Assembly: GCF_946463545.1 (NCBI RefSeq)
Contig: NZ_OX296583.1
Coordinates: 1,558,902 to 1,622,901 of the forward strand
Source: Methanothermococcus thermolithotrophicus DSM 2095
Lineage (GTDB): Archaea; AGJL01; Methanococci; Methanococcales; Methanococcaceae
Length of the DNA stretch: 64,000 nucleotides
Direction of reading: 5' to 3'
Positions within the stretch are counted from its first letter, which is position 1; each line of letters starts with the position of its first letter. This document shows positions 46,872-55,592 of this stretch, piece by piece. The translations under genes were made by a program, and so were the position numbers. Below the pieces are notes generated by a model. The model made no database searches. It was not told where the DNA came from and worked only from the letters and a program-made list of their open reading frames with translations.

Positions 46872-48416
46872 ATGGAACCTTACATTCAATCAAATGAGAT
46901 AATAAAAAAAGCTATGGAATCATTTAAACTCCCCAAGTATGTAACTGTCTTTGATACAACGCTAAGGGATGGAGAACAAACACCTGGTGTATCCCTAACT
47001 CCAGACGAAAAACTTGAAATTGCAATCAACCTAAACAAAATCGGTGTTGATGTTATAGAGGCAGGTTTTCCAGTTTCTTCAGCAGGTGAACAGGAAGCTA
47101 TTAAAAAAATAACATCATTAGGTATGGATTCTGAAATTTGCGGTCTTGCAAGAGCTGTTAAAAAAGATATCGACGTTGCAGTTGACTGCGGTGTTGATAG
47201 TATCCATACCTTTATCGCCACGTCACCATTACATAGGAAATACAAATTAAAGATGGATAAGGAAGAAATTATAAACAGAGCAGTTGAAGCTGTGGAATAT
47301 ATAAAAGACCACGGTCTTAAGGTGGAATTTTCTGCCGAAGATGCCACAAGAACTGAGCTCGACTATTTAGTTGAAGTTTATAAAAACGTAGTTGATGCAG
47401 GGGCAGATAGAATAAACGTCCCAGATACAGTTGGGGTAATGGTGCCAAATGCAATGTACTACTTGATTAAAGAATTAAAAAAGGAAATAAAAGTTCCAAT
47501 ATCTGTTCACTGTCATAACGACTTTGGTCTTGCAGTTGCAAACTCAGTTGCTGCAGTTGAAGGAGGAGCTGAACAGATACACTGTACTGTAAATGGATTA
47601 GGGGAGAGAGCAGGAAATGCAGCTCTTGAAGAAGCTATAATGACTCTTAAAATGGTTTACGGCATAGAGAACAGAATAAAAACAGAAAAGTTAACTGAGC
47701 TCTCAAATTTAGTCTCAAAATTAACAGGCATAAAAACTCAGCCAAATAAGGCCATTGTTGGGGAAAACTCATTTGCACATGAAAGTGGTATTCACGCCCA
47801 TGGAGTACTTGCCCATGCCCTCACTTACGAACCAATAGCTCCTGAAATTGTAGGTCAGAAGAGAAAGATAATTCTTGGAAAACACACAGGAGCTCATGCT
47901 ATAAAAGCTAAGTTAAAGGAGCTCGGTATTGAAGTTGGCGAAAAGGTATCTGAAGAGCAATTCGCGGAAATTGTTGCTAGAATAAAAGCCCTTGGAGACA
48001 AAGGTAAGATGATAACTGACATGGATGTTGTGGCTATTGTTGAAGATGTAACAAAAAGAACATTAAAATCAGAGAGAATAGTGGATTTAGAGCAAATAGC
48101 AGTAATGACTGGAAATAAAGTTATACCTACTGCCAGTGTAGTTTTAAAAATAAGAAACGAAATACATATGACATCTGAAATAGGTGTTGGACCAGTAGAT
48201 GCGGCATTGAAAGCTATTTGTTCAATAATTGGAGAAAAAATAAAATTAAAAGAGTACCACATAAACGCTATAACTGGTGGAACTGATGCCTTAGCAGAGG
48301 TTGTCGTTAAATTGGAAGGATACGGTAAAGAAGTAACCGCAAAAGCAGCTAATGAGGATATAGTAAGAGCTTCTGTTGAAGCTGTAATTGATGGAATAAA
48401 TAAAATAGTGGAGTAA
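46872..48416 (+). CDS. leuA: 2-isopropylmalate synthase (or close paralogue)
   Basis: A 514-residue DRE-TIM enzyme condensing acetyl-CoA with 2-oxoisovalerate, first in leucine synthesis. Motifs are [30 protein letters not shown] and [15 protein letters not shown], plus a C-terminal LeuA allosteric domain ([16 protein letters not shown]). Length and full regulatory domain favour LeuA over AksA (homocitrate) or CimA (citramalate), but paralogues are close. ATG 46872 follows GGTGATG; the earlier ATG 46836 gives non-family residues. Confidence 0.85.
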   Translation: MEPYIQSNEIIKKAMESFKLPKYVTVFDTTLRDGEQTPGVSLTPDEKLEIAINLNKIGVDVIEAGFPVSSAGEQEAIKKITSLGMDSEICGLARAVKKDIDVAVDCGVDSIHTFIATSPLHRKYKLKMDKEEIINRAVEAVEYIKDHGLKVEFSAEDATRTELDYLVEVYKNVVDAGADRINVPDTVGVMVPNAMYYLIKELKKEIKVPISVHCHNDFGLAVANSVAAVEGGAEQIHCTVNGLGERAGNAALEEAIMTLKMVYGIENRIKTEKLTELSNLVSKLTGIKTQPNKAIVGENSFAHESGIHAHGVLAHALTYEPIAPEIVGQKRKIILGKHTGAHAIKAKLKELGIEVGEKVSEEQFAEIVARIKALGDKGKMITDMDVVAIVEDVTKRTLKSERIVDLEQIAVMTGNKVIPTASVVLKIRNEIHMTSEIGVGPVDAALKAICSIIGEKIKLKEYHINAITGGTDALAEVVVKLEGYGKEVTAKAANEDIVRASVEAVIDGINKIVE

Positions 48417-48424
48417 CCACTAAA

Positions 48425-48449
48425 TAATTTTTTTTATTCTTTTTTTTGT
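48425..48449 (+). terminator. T-rich terminator after leuA
   Basis: Two long T runs (ATTTTTTTTATTC and TTTTTTTTG) start about 10 bp after the leuA stop, and a convergent operon ends nearby at 48464. A U-rich archaeal terminator is likely. Confidence 0.5.
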
Positions 48450-48463
48450 AAAATAGCAAGCTA

Positions 48464-48547
48464 TTATAAGTTCATTAAAAAGAAAGGTATAGCTGAACAA
48501 ATCATTGCTACTCCAACCAGAATTGCGATCATTTTTCTAGTGTCCAT
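48464..48547 (-). CDS. 27-residue single-span membrane peptide, third gene of cyaB operon
   Basis: On the minus strand, ATG 48547 lies one base after the stop of the CYTH gene and is preceded by the strong ribosome site GAGGG within that gene's last codons. The product begins MDTRKMIAILVGVAM and is one hydrophobic helix with a basic N terminus, ending in MNL. The length is below usual annotation cut-offs. Coupling, SD and coherent hydrophobicity support a real small membrane protein; the function is unknown. Confidence 0.6.
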   Translation of the reverse strand: MDTRKMIAILVGVAMICSAIPFFLMNL

Positions 48548-48548
48548 C

Positions 48549-49103
48549 TTAGTTCCCTCTTCTCAACTCTAAGTAAGACTTCCTTTCTAGTTTGTCGTTA
48601 CTAATATTTAAACTTTTCATTAAATCCAGGAGACTTTGTAGGGCATCTTCTTTTTTAGATACATCCATAACAGTTTTTTCAAATTCAACATAAGACCCAA
48701 CGTCATCCACACAATCAATAGAGACTTCAATATCATCTTTACTATATATCTCCCTAAGTTTTTTTATGGGCTTTACTGGTTTAAATCCTAATTTTTCAAA
48801 TATCTTGTGAATAGCCGCCCCATTATCAACGGTAACTTCTATTTCTTCTCTTGTTTTTGATACATTATCTAGTTTTGGACCTTTGTAAGTTACATAAAAT
48901 TTAACCTGTCCAGTATCCATTTTTAGGGACTTTCTAACTCTAAGGGCTTCATCAGTTACTGAAAAGTCCCTATCTATTCCATTAAAGTATACATCTACTT
49001 CCTCTTTTTTTTCTATTCTTTTAAATCCCATATCTAACAATTTAGAAATTAACTCATTAATTTCATCTTCATTTAAACGGGCTTTTACTTCAACTTCAAT
49101 CAT
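48549..49103 (-). CDS. cyaB: CYTH-domain protein (class IV adenylate cyclase/thiamine-triphosphatase-like)
   Basis: A 184-residue CYTH tunnel-fold protein: the N-terminal EVEVKARL (ExExK) motif, VDVYFNGIDRDFS, EALRVRKS, VKFYVTYKGPK and IEVSIDCVDDVGSYVEFEK. Such proteins act on triphosphorylated substrates; whether this one makes cAMP is unknown in archaea. It overlaps the upstream ACT-domain gene by 4 bp (ATGA) and couples to the 27-residue peptide gene downstream. Confidence 0.87.
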   Translation of the reverse strand: MIEVEVKARLNEDEINELISKLLDMGFKRIEKKEEVDVYFNGIDRDFSVTDEALRVRKSLKMDTGQVKFYVTYKGPKLDNVSKTREEIEVTVDNGAAIHKIFEKLGFKPVKPIKKLREIYSKDDIEVSIDCVDDVGSYVEFEKTVMDVSKKEDALQSLLDLMKSLNISNDKLERKSYLELRRGN

Positions 49104-49534
49104 AACATCACCATTTTTTCTACAATATGCTTCAATTTTTCTTTTAATTCATCAAATTCAACATTTTCAACAACAAGCCATATTATTACTTTATCCATTT
49201 CCCTTTCGAGTGTAGTGGATAATATATTGCCATTTATCTCAGACACTTTTGAAGATATATCTGCCAAGAGACCAATTCGATCTTTTGCCACTATCTGAAC
49301 TTTAGTGGTTATCAGGCTTATATTCTTTTTGTCAATTAGGTACCTACCTTCTTTTGTTAAAAATACCCCACCATATTTTCCTTTCTTAGTTTCTACAAGT
49401 CCTAAATCTCTTAGAACCCTTATGCACCGGTCTATATTTTTTGGATGAGTATTTAATTGCTCTGCTATTTCTTTTGTAGTTGAATAGGTCTTTAATAGCA
49501 TCATGATTTTTCCAGTAGTGCCTTCAAGTTTCAT
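49100..49534 (-). CDS. HTH plus ACT-domain regulatory protein
   Basis: A 144-residue protein. An N-terminal winged helix (TTGKIMMLLKTYSTTKEIAEQLNTHPKNIDRCIRVLRDLGLVE) is followed by an ACT domain (VQIVAKDRIGLLADISSKVSEINGNILS). This arrangement suggests a transcription regulator sensing an amino acid or similar ligand. It heads an operon with the CYTH protein and small peptide, divergent from mntA. The AT-rich 190-bp intergenic region presumably holds both promoters. Confidence 0.8.
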   Translation of the reverse strand: MKLEGTTGKIMMLLKTYSTTKEIAEQLNTHPKNIDRCIRVLRDLGLVETKKGKYGGVFLTKEGRYLIDKKNISLITTKVQIVAKDRIGLLADISSKVSEINGNILSTTLEREMDKVIIWLVVENVEFDELKEKLKHIVEKMVML

Positions 49535-49722
49535 TATTTCACAGTTTTTAAGATTTAATATTGTATTGAGTAATTAATAAATAAATTTATTTTAAATTAT
49601 TAAATACTATCGAATGGATATATTTGTTATCTCTTATGTATATTAGAAATATCCTACTTAATAGAGAAATTAATAAAACATCTTTATCATCATATTTAAC
49701 ATAAGAAAATATGTGGTGGAAT

Positions 49723-50019
49723 ATGAAGACTTTAAATGAAGTTAAAAAGATACTTTTAGAACATAAAAAAGAACTAAAAGAAAAATACAAAGTAAAAAAA
49801 ATGGGCATTTTTGGTTCTTATGCGAGAGGGGAACAAACTGAAAAAAGCGATATTGATATAATGGTAGAATTTTATGAAACACCAAGTTTAATAGAATTCA
49901 TTGAAATGGAGTATTACTTATCTGATTTGTTAGGTATTAAAGTAGATTTAATCACAAAAAATTCAATAAAGAATCCTTATTTAAAAGAATCCATTGAGGA
50001 GGATTTATTATATGTCTGA
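49723..50019 (+). CDS. mntA: MntA-type nucleotidyltransferase antitoxin
   Basis: A 98-residue minimal nucleotidyltransferase with the GSX10DXD signature MGIFGSYARGEQTEKSDIDIMVEF. In characterised HepT/MntA pairs it silences the toxin by adding AMP to a tyrosine. ATG 49723 follows GGTGG; ATG 49711 is the in-frame alternative. Its end overlaps the hepT start by 8 bp. Confidence 0.88.
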   Translation: MKTLNEVKKILLEHKKELKEKYKVKKMGIFGSYARGEQTEKSDIDIMVEFYETPSLIEFIEMEYYLSDLLGIKVDLITKNSIKNPYLKESIEEDLLYV

Positions 50020-50362
50020 AAGAAATATAAAGGCGTTTTTATACGACATAATAGACCATATGGAAAAGGCAGAAAAATTTGTAAAGGGTATGGAATTTGA
50101 GGAGTTTGTTAAACATGAGATTACCATATTTGCAACAATAAGAGCATTAGAAGTAATTGGGGAGGCTACTAAAAACATACCTGATGAAATAAGGGTTAAA
50201 TACAGCGATATACCATGGCGTGGTATGGCCGGTATGAGGGATAAACTTATACATTTTTATTTTGGGATAGATTATGAACTCGTTTGGAAAGTAGTTAAAA
50301 ACGATATTCCTCAAACAAGACCAAAAATAGAAAAAATTTTAAAAGAACTTAGCAATGAATAA
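50012..50362 (+). CDS. hepT: HepT-type HEPN toxin (RNase)
   Basis: A 116-residue HEPN-domain protein. The RX4HXY motif is RDKLIHFY (Arg, then His, then the Tyr that is AMPylated in homologues). IRALEVIGEATKNIP is typical of this family. ATG 50012 is preceded by GAGGAGG and lies inside the last codons of mntA. Together they form a type VII toxin-antitoxin pair. Confidence 0.88.
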   Translation: MSERNIKAFLYDIIDHMEKAEKFVKGMEFEEFVKHEITIFATIRALEVIGEATKNIPDEIRVKYSDIPWRGMAGMRDKLIHFYFGIDYELVWKVVKNDIPQTRPKIEKILKELSNE

Positions 50363-50466
50363 AACTTTAATATTATAAACAGAGCTCACCTAAGATGCAT
50401 ATTAAAAATTTTTAACCCAAATGAAAATTTTAAAGAACAGCGTATAATCTGAACTGGGGGTAAATT

Positions 50467-52206
50467 ATGAAAATTGAAACTAACGAAGCAAATATAAATA
50501 AATTATTTGGCGATAATTTTTGGTTTGCAGTTCCGGAATATCAAAGACCCTATTCATGGCAAAAAGATAATGTAAACGAGTTGTTAGATGATTTATGGAA
50601 TGCTTATGAAGAATATTGTGAAAATGATGACGAAGATAAATATTTTTTAGGTTCATTAGTATTGTGTAAAAGAAGTGAAGAAGAAAACAGCATAAAATAC
50701 ACCGTTTATGACATAATAGATGGTCAGCAAAGATTAACAACACTTATGTTATTAATGGCAGTTTTAAGAGATACAACCGACAATGAAAATGCTAAAAGAA
50801 GATTGAACATGTTAATTTACCAGGAAGAAGATGAGTTTGGGAATATACCTGAAAAAACAAAAATAGAATATAAAATAAGAAAGGATGTTGAGAAAGAATT
50901 TATAAAAAAATACATTCTACCAGAAAATGGGACAAAAAATGATGAGATAAATAATTTAACAAAAGAAAAAAATATTTCCATATCAAATATGGCAAATGCA
51001 ATAATAAGAATGCATGACTTTTTCAAAGATAATAAAAAACAGCAGCAAATAGATAAATTTATTAGGTTTTTATTAAACGATATAGTTTTTATCACCGTTT
51101 CAACAGGAAATTTAGCAGATGCTTTTAGGTTGTTTTCAGTATTGAATAATAGAGGGATTCCTTTAACTAATGCAGATATATTAAAGGCAAATAATATTGG
51201 GAAAATAGGTAATGAAAAAGAAAGGGAAGAGTATGCAAAAATCTGGGAGGATATGGAGAATTATTTTGCAGATGAAAACAGTTTTGATAGATTTTTATCA
51301 TTTATCAGGGCAATATTTCTAAAAGAAAAAGCCAGAAAAAGCTTGTATGAGGAATTTAATAAGATATATGAAAAAAGAATGTTGGAAAAGGGAGAAAAAA
51401 CCATAGTTTTATTAAAAGAATATAATGACATATATGATAAACTTATTGAATTAAATAATTTTAAGATAGAAAATGATTATAAAAATTTGATAACAATAAT
51501 GAAAATAGGTCTTAAATCATATGAGTGGATACCTCCTTTACTGTATTTCTGGCATAGATTTAGAAATGAAAAAGGAGAAAACGAAACGATGTTGAAAAAT
51601 AACCTTGTAGAATTTCTTAAAAAATTAGAATATAAATTTTCAAGCGATTGGATTTTAGGATATACCCCAACTCAAAGAATAGAGAATATGAACAAAATTT
51701 TAAAGAGAATATACAAATGTGAGAGCTCTAATGAAGTTTTAAATGACGTGGAAATATTTAAAGTAGATAACGAAAAACTAAAAGAAGCATTAAATGAAGA
51801 CATATATAAAAAGAAATATGCAAAATTTGTATTATTAAAATATGCTTATTTAAATATGGAACATATGGTGCATTTGTCAAATATCAAGAATATATCAATA
51901 GAACATATCTTACCTCAAAAACCAAAAAAAGGTAGTCGATGGATGACTAATTTTTCAGAAGAAGAAAGAGAATACTGGACGAATAAATTGGCAAATTTAG
52001 TATTAATTAGCGGAAAAAAGAATTCATTACTTAGAAATTTGAATTTTAAAGAAAAAATAGAAAAATTAAGAAAATTACAGGAAAAAAGAGGGTTCGGAAT
52101 TTTTGATTTTATGTATGATGAAGTGAAAATATATGAAAATTGGACACCAGAAACATTGGAAAAACGTCAAACTGAGGTAATAAATAAATTAACATACAAT
52201 CTTTAA
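50467..52206 (+). CDS. DUF262/DUF1524 (GmrSD-like) protein, putative modification-dependent nuclease
   Basis: A 579-residue protein. The N-terminal DUF262 ParB-like domain has VPEYQRPYSW and IIDGQQRLTTL. The C-terminal DUF1524 His-Me finger has ISIEHILPQKP followed by LANLVLISGKKNSLLRN. Fused GmrS-GmrD homologues are type IV restriction enzymes cleaving modified phage DNA with NTP use. GGGGGT precedes ATG 50467. It is 100 bp after hepT and within 6 kb of the type III-like RM locus, forming a loose defence neighbourhood. Confidence 0.85.
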   Translation: MKIETNEANINKLFGDNFWFAVPEYQRPYSWQKDNVNELLDDLWNAYEEYCENDDEDKYFLGSLVLCKRSEEENSIKYTVYDIIDGQQRLTTLMLLMAVLRDTTDNENAKRRLNMLIYQEEDEFGNIPEKTKIEYKIRKDVEKEFIKKYILPENGTKNDEINNLTKEKNISISNMANAIIRMHDFFKDNKKQQQIDKFIRFLLNDIVFITVSTGNLADAFRLFSVLNNRGIPLTNADILKANNIGKIGNEKEREEYAKIWEDMENYFADENSFDRFLSFIRAIFLKEKARKSLYEEFNKIYEKRMLEKGEKTIVLLKEYNDIYDKLIELNNFKIENDYKNLITIMKIGLKSYEWIPPLLYFWHRFRNEKGENETMLKNNLVEFLKKLEYKFSSDWILGYTPTQRIENMNKILKRIYKCESSNEVLNDVEIFKVDNEKLKEALNEDIYKKKYAKFVLLKYAYLNMEHMVHLSNIKNISIEHILPQKPKKGSRWMTNFSEEEREYWTNKLANLVLISGKKNSLLRNLNFKEKIEKLRKLQEKRGFGIFDFMYDEVKIYENWTPETLEKRQTEVINKLTYNL

Positions 52207-52394
52207 TCATTATTGTTTAAATTTTGAAAATTAAATTAAAAATAGAGAAAAAATAAAATTAATAGCCGATTTAATTTATTGGTAATTGCATTCATTATTA
52301 ACGAGAACAACTATTTTAAACTAAAATTATAAAAAGAATCCAAAGATTAATTGGATTAAATACACAATTAGTTTTAATTTTTAAAAGTGATAAT

Positions 52395-52871
52395 ATGCTA
52401 ACTCATGTAGATGAAAAAGGAGTAAAAATGGTAGATGTTTCTAAAAAAGATGATGTAGAGAGAACCTGCGTTGCAAAGGGATGTATAAAACTAAAACCAT
52501 CAACAATAGAAGCTATTGAAAAGAAAAAAGTTATAAAGGGAGATGTTCTAACTACTGCCCAAATTGCAGGTATAATGGCCGTGAAAAAGACTTCAGAATT
52601 AATTCCAATGTGCCATCCCCTACCAATAACTTCGGTAAATGTTGATTTTGAAATATTTGAGGATAAAATTGGTGTAGAGGTTAAGGTAAAAACCACATAC
52701 AAAACAGGAATAGAAATGGAGGCCTTAACAGGCGTAAGTGTGGCACTTTTAACTATTTTGGATATGGTTAAAGCTATTGAAAAAGACGAAAATGGACAGT
52801 ATCCAGAAACTGAGATATTTGGAATAAAGGTTTTAGAAAAAATAAAGGGTGAAGCTGTCCCAAAGCAATAA
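52395..52871 (+). CDS. moaC: Cyclic pyranopterin monophosphate synthase MoaC
   Basis: A 158-residue enzyme of molybdopterin/tungstopterin synthesis acting with MoaA. Family sequences [40 protein letters not shown] and [21 protein letters not shown] are evident. GTGAT precedes ATG. It is needed for formate or formylmethanofuran dehydrogenase cofactors. It converges with tfrB, with a T-rich gap of 25 bp. Confidence 0.95.
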   Translation: MLTHVDEKGVKMVDVSKKDDVERTCVAKGCIKLKPSTIEAIEKKKVIKGDVLTTAQIAGIMAVKKTSELIPMCHPLPITSVNVDFEIFEDKIGVEVKVKTTYKTGIEMEALTGVSVALLTILDMVKAIEKDENGQYPETEIFGIKVLEKIKGEAVPKQ

Positions 52872-52896
52872 GTTAATATTTTTTTAGTTATTTTTT

Positions 52897-54447
52897 TTAA
52901 ATCACCTTATCCAGCAAAGAGACAATATTCATTACATCTATATCTTTTTCTAAATTATGCTCTTTTTTAAACTTCTTCAAACTATCTCTAACATGATACT
53001 CACAAAATGGACAGACCGTTATAACGTAATCCACATCTATATCATAAATCATCTTTGCCTTCCTACTTCCTATGGCAGATGCAACCTCAGGTTTTCCACT
53101 TCTAACTCCTCCACCTGCACCACAGCACTGGTCAGGAATTTCCATTTCAACAAATTTCAATTTTGGAATACTTTTTAATATCTTTCTAGGTTCCTTGTAT
53201 ATTTTCTGACCTCTTCTCAAGTGACATGGGTCGTGGTAGGTTACTTTTAGGTCAATAGGTTTGTATTCAATAAGCCCTACTTTGTTTATAACTTCGGTAA
53301 TGTCCATGACTTTAAATTCCTTCTCTTTGTAATCATTTTTTAAAGTACTTCCACAGCCTGCACAGAGCGTAACTACTGCATCAACGTCCAAGTTGTTGAA
53401 TGTTTCCAAATTCTGTTTTTTTAGCATTTCAGCTACATCAGTTTGTCCGGTTCTTATGCATGGAGACCCACAACAGACCTGATTTTTTGGAATTATAACG
53501 GAAATCCCGTGGGCGTTTAAAACCCTTATCGCACTTTTACCAACTTCCTGAAGCCTATAGTCAATTAAACATCCTGTGAAAAATGCAACCCTCATTTTTT
53601 CATTTTTCTCATCTTTGAGCAAATCTCTTCGGGATTTGCAGCTCTCCGCTCCTTCGGAGCTCCGAACAAGGTATTCCCCGCCCACTTCTTCTAAAAACGG
53701 TGTGGTTTCTTTTATTACTGATCTTTTGCCTATTAAAATATTTTTTCTGACTTCTAAATGACTGTCTAAATTATAACCTTTTTTAAATGAGAGCTCCCTC
53801 AATTTTTCAACTGCATTGTGTACAATATCTATTTCTTTTGGGCAGACCTCTACACATTTCCCACATGTCGTACAGTTGTAAAGGTTTTCGAAATATGCTT
53901 CCTTTTCTCTTTCAGCTTCATCTCTTGGATCAAAGGCAAATCTTGCAAGCTGTCTCATGAAGGTAGGTCCTGGATAATCTGAGAATTTCCTTGCTGGACA
54001 CATTGAGAGACAGCTCAGACAATCGATACATCCTCTGACTTTTTTAAAATCTTTTATATCGCAGGGATAAATTTTATCCAGTATTTCCAGTTCATCTAAC
54101 TTTTTGGTATCCTGTTGTGAGTAGTTTTCAACATAATTTCTTAAATTACTCAATTTTTTATAATACGGCGTTCTATCCACAATTAAATCTTTAACAACAT
54201 TGAATCCTCTTAAAGGTTCAATTGTCATTCCATCCTCTACTTTAGTTTTACATGCGAGCTTTGGTTCTCCATTTATTGTCATTGCACAGCTCCCACACTG
54301 CCCTGCCCTACATGAGGCCCTAAAATGAATGTTTTTATTATAGGTTTTGTTAATGTACTCCAAGGCATCGATTACAGTTAATCCTTCTGGAACTTCGTAT
54401 TCTTCAAAACCATTTAATCTCATAACTTTAATTTTTACGGCTTTCAT
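52897..54447 (-). CDS. tfrB: CoM/CoB thiol:fumarate reductase subunit B
   Basis: A 516-residue iron-sulfur subunit that reduces fumarate with coenzyme M and coenzyme B. An N-terminal 2Fe-2S domain (CRAGQCGSC then C in KLACKT) is followed by two 4Fe-4S sites (CIDCLSCLSMCP and CTTCGKCVEVCP) and two CCG heterodisulfide-type domains (CCGSPCIRTG, CCGAGGGVRSG). Between the second cluster and CCG domains, about 19 residues (VRSSEGAESCKSRRDLLKD) are encoded by two palindromes of the dispersed family at 53619-53660, apparently an in-frame insertion. No tfrA is adjacent. Confidence 0.93.
   Translation of the reverse strand: MKAVKIKVMRLNGFEEYEVPEGLTVIDALEYINKTYNKNIHFRASCRAGQCGSCAMTINGEPKLACKTKVEDGMTIEPLRGFNVVKDLIVDRTPYYKKLSNLRNYVENYSQQDTKKLDELEILDKIYPCDIKDFKKVRGCIDCLSCLSMCPARKFSDYPGPTFMRQLARFAFDPRDEAEREKEAYFENLYNCTTCGKCVEVCPKEIDIVHNAVEKLRELSFKKGYNLDSHLEVRKNILIGKRSVIKETTPFLEEVGGEYLVRSSEGAESCKSRRDLLKDEKNEKMRVAFFTGCLIDYRLQEVGKSAIRVLNAHGISVIIPKNQVCCGSPCIRTGQTDVAEMLKKQNLETFNNLDVDAVVTLCAGCGSTLKNDYKEKEFKVMDITEVINKVGLIEYKPIDLKVTYHDPCHLRRGQKIYKEPRKILKSIPKLKFVEMEIPDQCCGAGGGVRSGKPEVASAIGSRKAKMIYDIDVDYVITVCPFCEYHVRDSLKKFKKEHNLEKDIDVMNIVSLLDKVI
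53619..53660. repeat. Two palindromes inside tfrB
   Basis: GCAAATCTC-TTC-GGGATTTGC (53619-53639; 9-bp arms with one G.T) and GCTCC-TTC-GGAGC (53648-53660). Both have the 3-nt TTC centre typical of the intergenic arrays. They preserve the tfrB reading frame. Confidence 0.75.
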
Positions 54448-54482
54448 AGTTTCACGGTTTTATTTTTAAGTTATTGTATATA

Positions 54483-55412
54483 TTAAAATATTCCAGTTAA
54501 TTTTACTATGAATATAAAGTATATCGCAAGTAGTATCAATCCTTCCAATCTATGTATTTTATTTAACTTACTTAATTTAATTTTACTTTTATTCATGAAT
54601 AAGACCATAAGTGTTACCAGAATTATATTTATTGCCAGTTCAAACTTTACAGAAGGTAAATCGGTAATTACGGATGAAAGAGCTAGAGCTCCACATATAT
54701 TGGCCATGTTACTTCCTACAACATTTCCAAGGATTATATCCCCTAATTTCCTTCTTGCTGCAGAAATCGAAACTGCGAGCTCAGGGAGGGAAGTACCAAC
54801 TGCAACTAGTGTAAATCCAATAATCTTTTCTGAGATTCCTAAGTAGCTTGCAATGTTTCTTGCACCTTCAACAAATAGGTGACTTCCAAAAACAACTGAA
54901 GCCAACCCAACTACAAGAAAAACAACGGCTTTAACTGTACTTATGGATGTATCGACTTCTTCTTCACAAGCCCCTCCATTCTTAATGGTGTGCTTTAGGT
55001 AATAAAATAACAATAGGAGAAGCAAAATGCCATCTATTCTTGAAAATCCGTTGTATCCAAGTATGGTTATTATTATCGTGAATATTAAATACAAATAGCT
55101 GTTGGTTATAATTGGTTTACTCTTTACCATAACCGGATATATTAAAACACTAATACCCAATACAAGCCCAATGTTTGCTATACAGCTACCTAAGGCGTTT
55201 CCTATAGCAATATCTGGCGAATTTGTATATGCCGCATAGATGCTTGTAACGATCTCAGGTAGGGAAGTTCCAAATGCCACTACCGTAGCTCCAATTACAA
55301 AATTTGAAATATCTAGATATTTTGCTATTCTGGAGCTACCCACTATAAACCAGTCACTTCCATAGGATAACAGTATCAAACCAGATAAAAGTAAAATTAT
55401 TCCATCTATCAT
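54483..55412 (-). CDS. Na+/Ca2+ exchanger (CaCA family, NCX_Mj-like)
   Basis: A 309-residue, ten-helix antiporter with two inverted alpha repeats: GATVVAFGTSLPEIVTS ... GNALGSCIANIGLVLG and GFTLVAVGTSLPELAVS ... GNVVGSNMANICG. It exchanges Na+ for Ca2+, as shown for the M. jannaschii homologue, which also sits next to tfrB as I recall. The upstream 180 bp carries a minus-strand promoter region bounded by an 11-bp inverted repeat (55441-55451, 55567-55577). Confidence 0.92.
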   Translation of the reverse strand: MIDGIILLLSGLILLSYGSDWFIVGSSRIAKYLDISNFVIGATVVAFGTSLPEIVTSIYAAYTNSPDIAIGNALGSCIANIGLVLGISVLIYPVMVKSKPIITNSYLYLIFTIIITILGYNGFSRIDGILLLLLLFYYLKHTIKNGGACEEEVDTSISTVKAVVFLVVGLASVVFGSHLFVEGARNIASYLGISEKIIGFTLVAVGTSLPELAVSISAARRKLGDIILGNVVGSNMANICGALALSSVITDLPSVKFELAINIILVTLMVLFMNKSKIKLSKLNKIHRLEGLILLAIYFIFIVKLTGIF

Positions 55413-55440
55413 GTTTACACCTAAAAAAAATAGAAAATAT

Positions 55441-55577
55441 AGTGGTGTGCATTACTTACTTAACTAACGAATACGGGTATTTTATTTAATCACAAACATA
55501 CATTGTTATTAAATGGGCTTATTTATTAAACTATTCAATTATAATATATTGATTAGTTTATTGAATTGCACACCACT
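55441..55577. repeat. 137-bp segment bounded by 11-bp inverted repeats
   Basis: AGTGGTGTGCA at 55441-55451 and TGCACACCACT at 55567-55577. Inside, AACTATTCAAT and ATTGATTAGTT form a near-perfect inverted repeat around a TATA-like AATATATTATAATTG read on the minus strand. It spans the likely exchanger promoter. It could be an operator pair or a tiny mobile element. Confidence 0.5.
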
Positions 55578-55592
55578 CTAAATAAAATTGAA

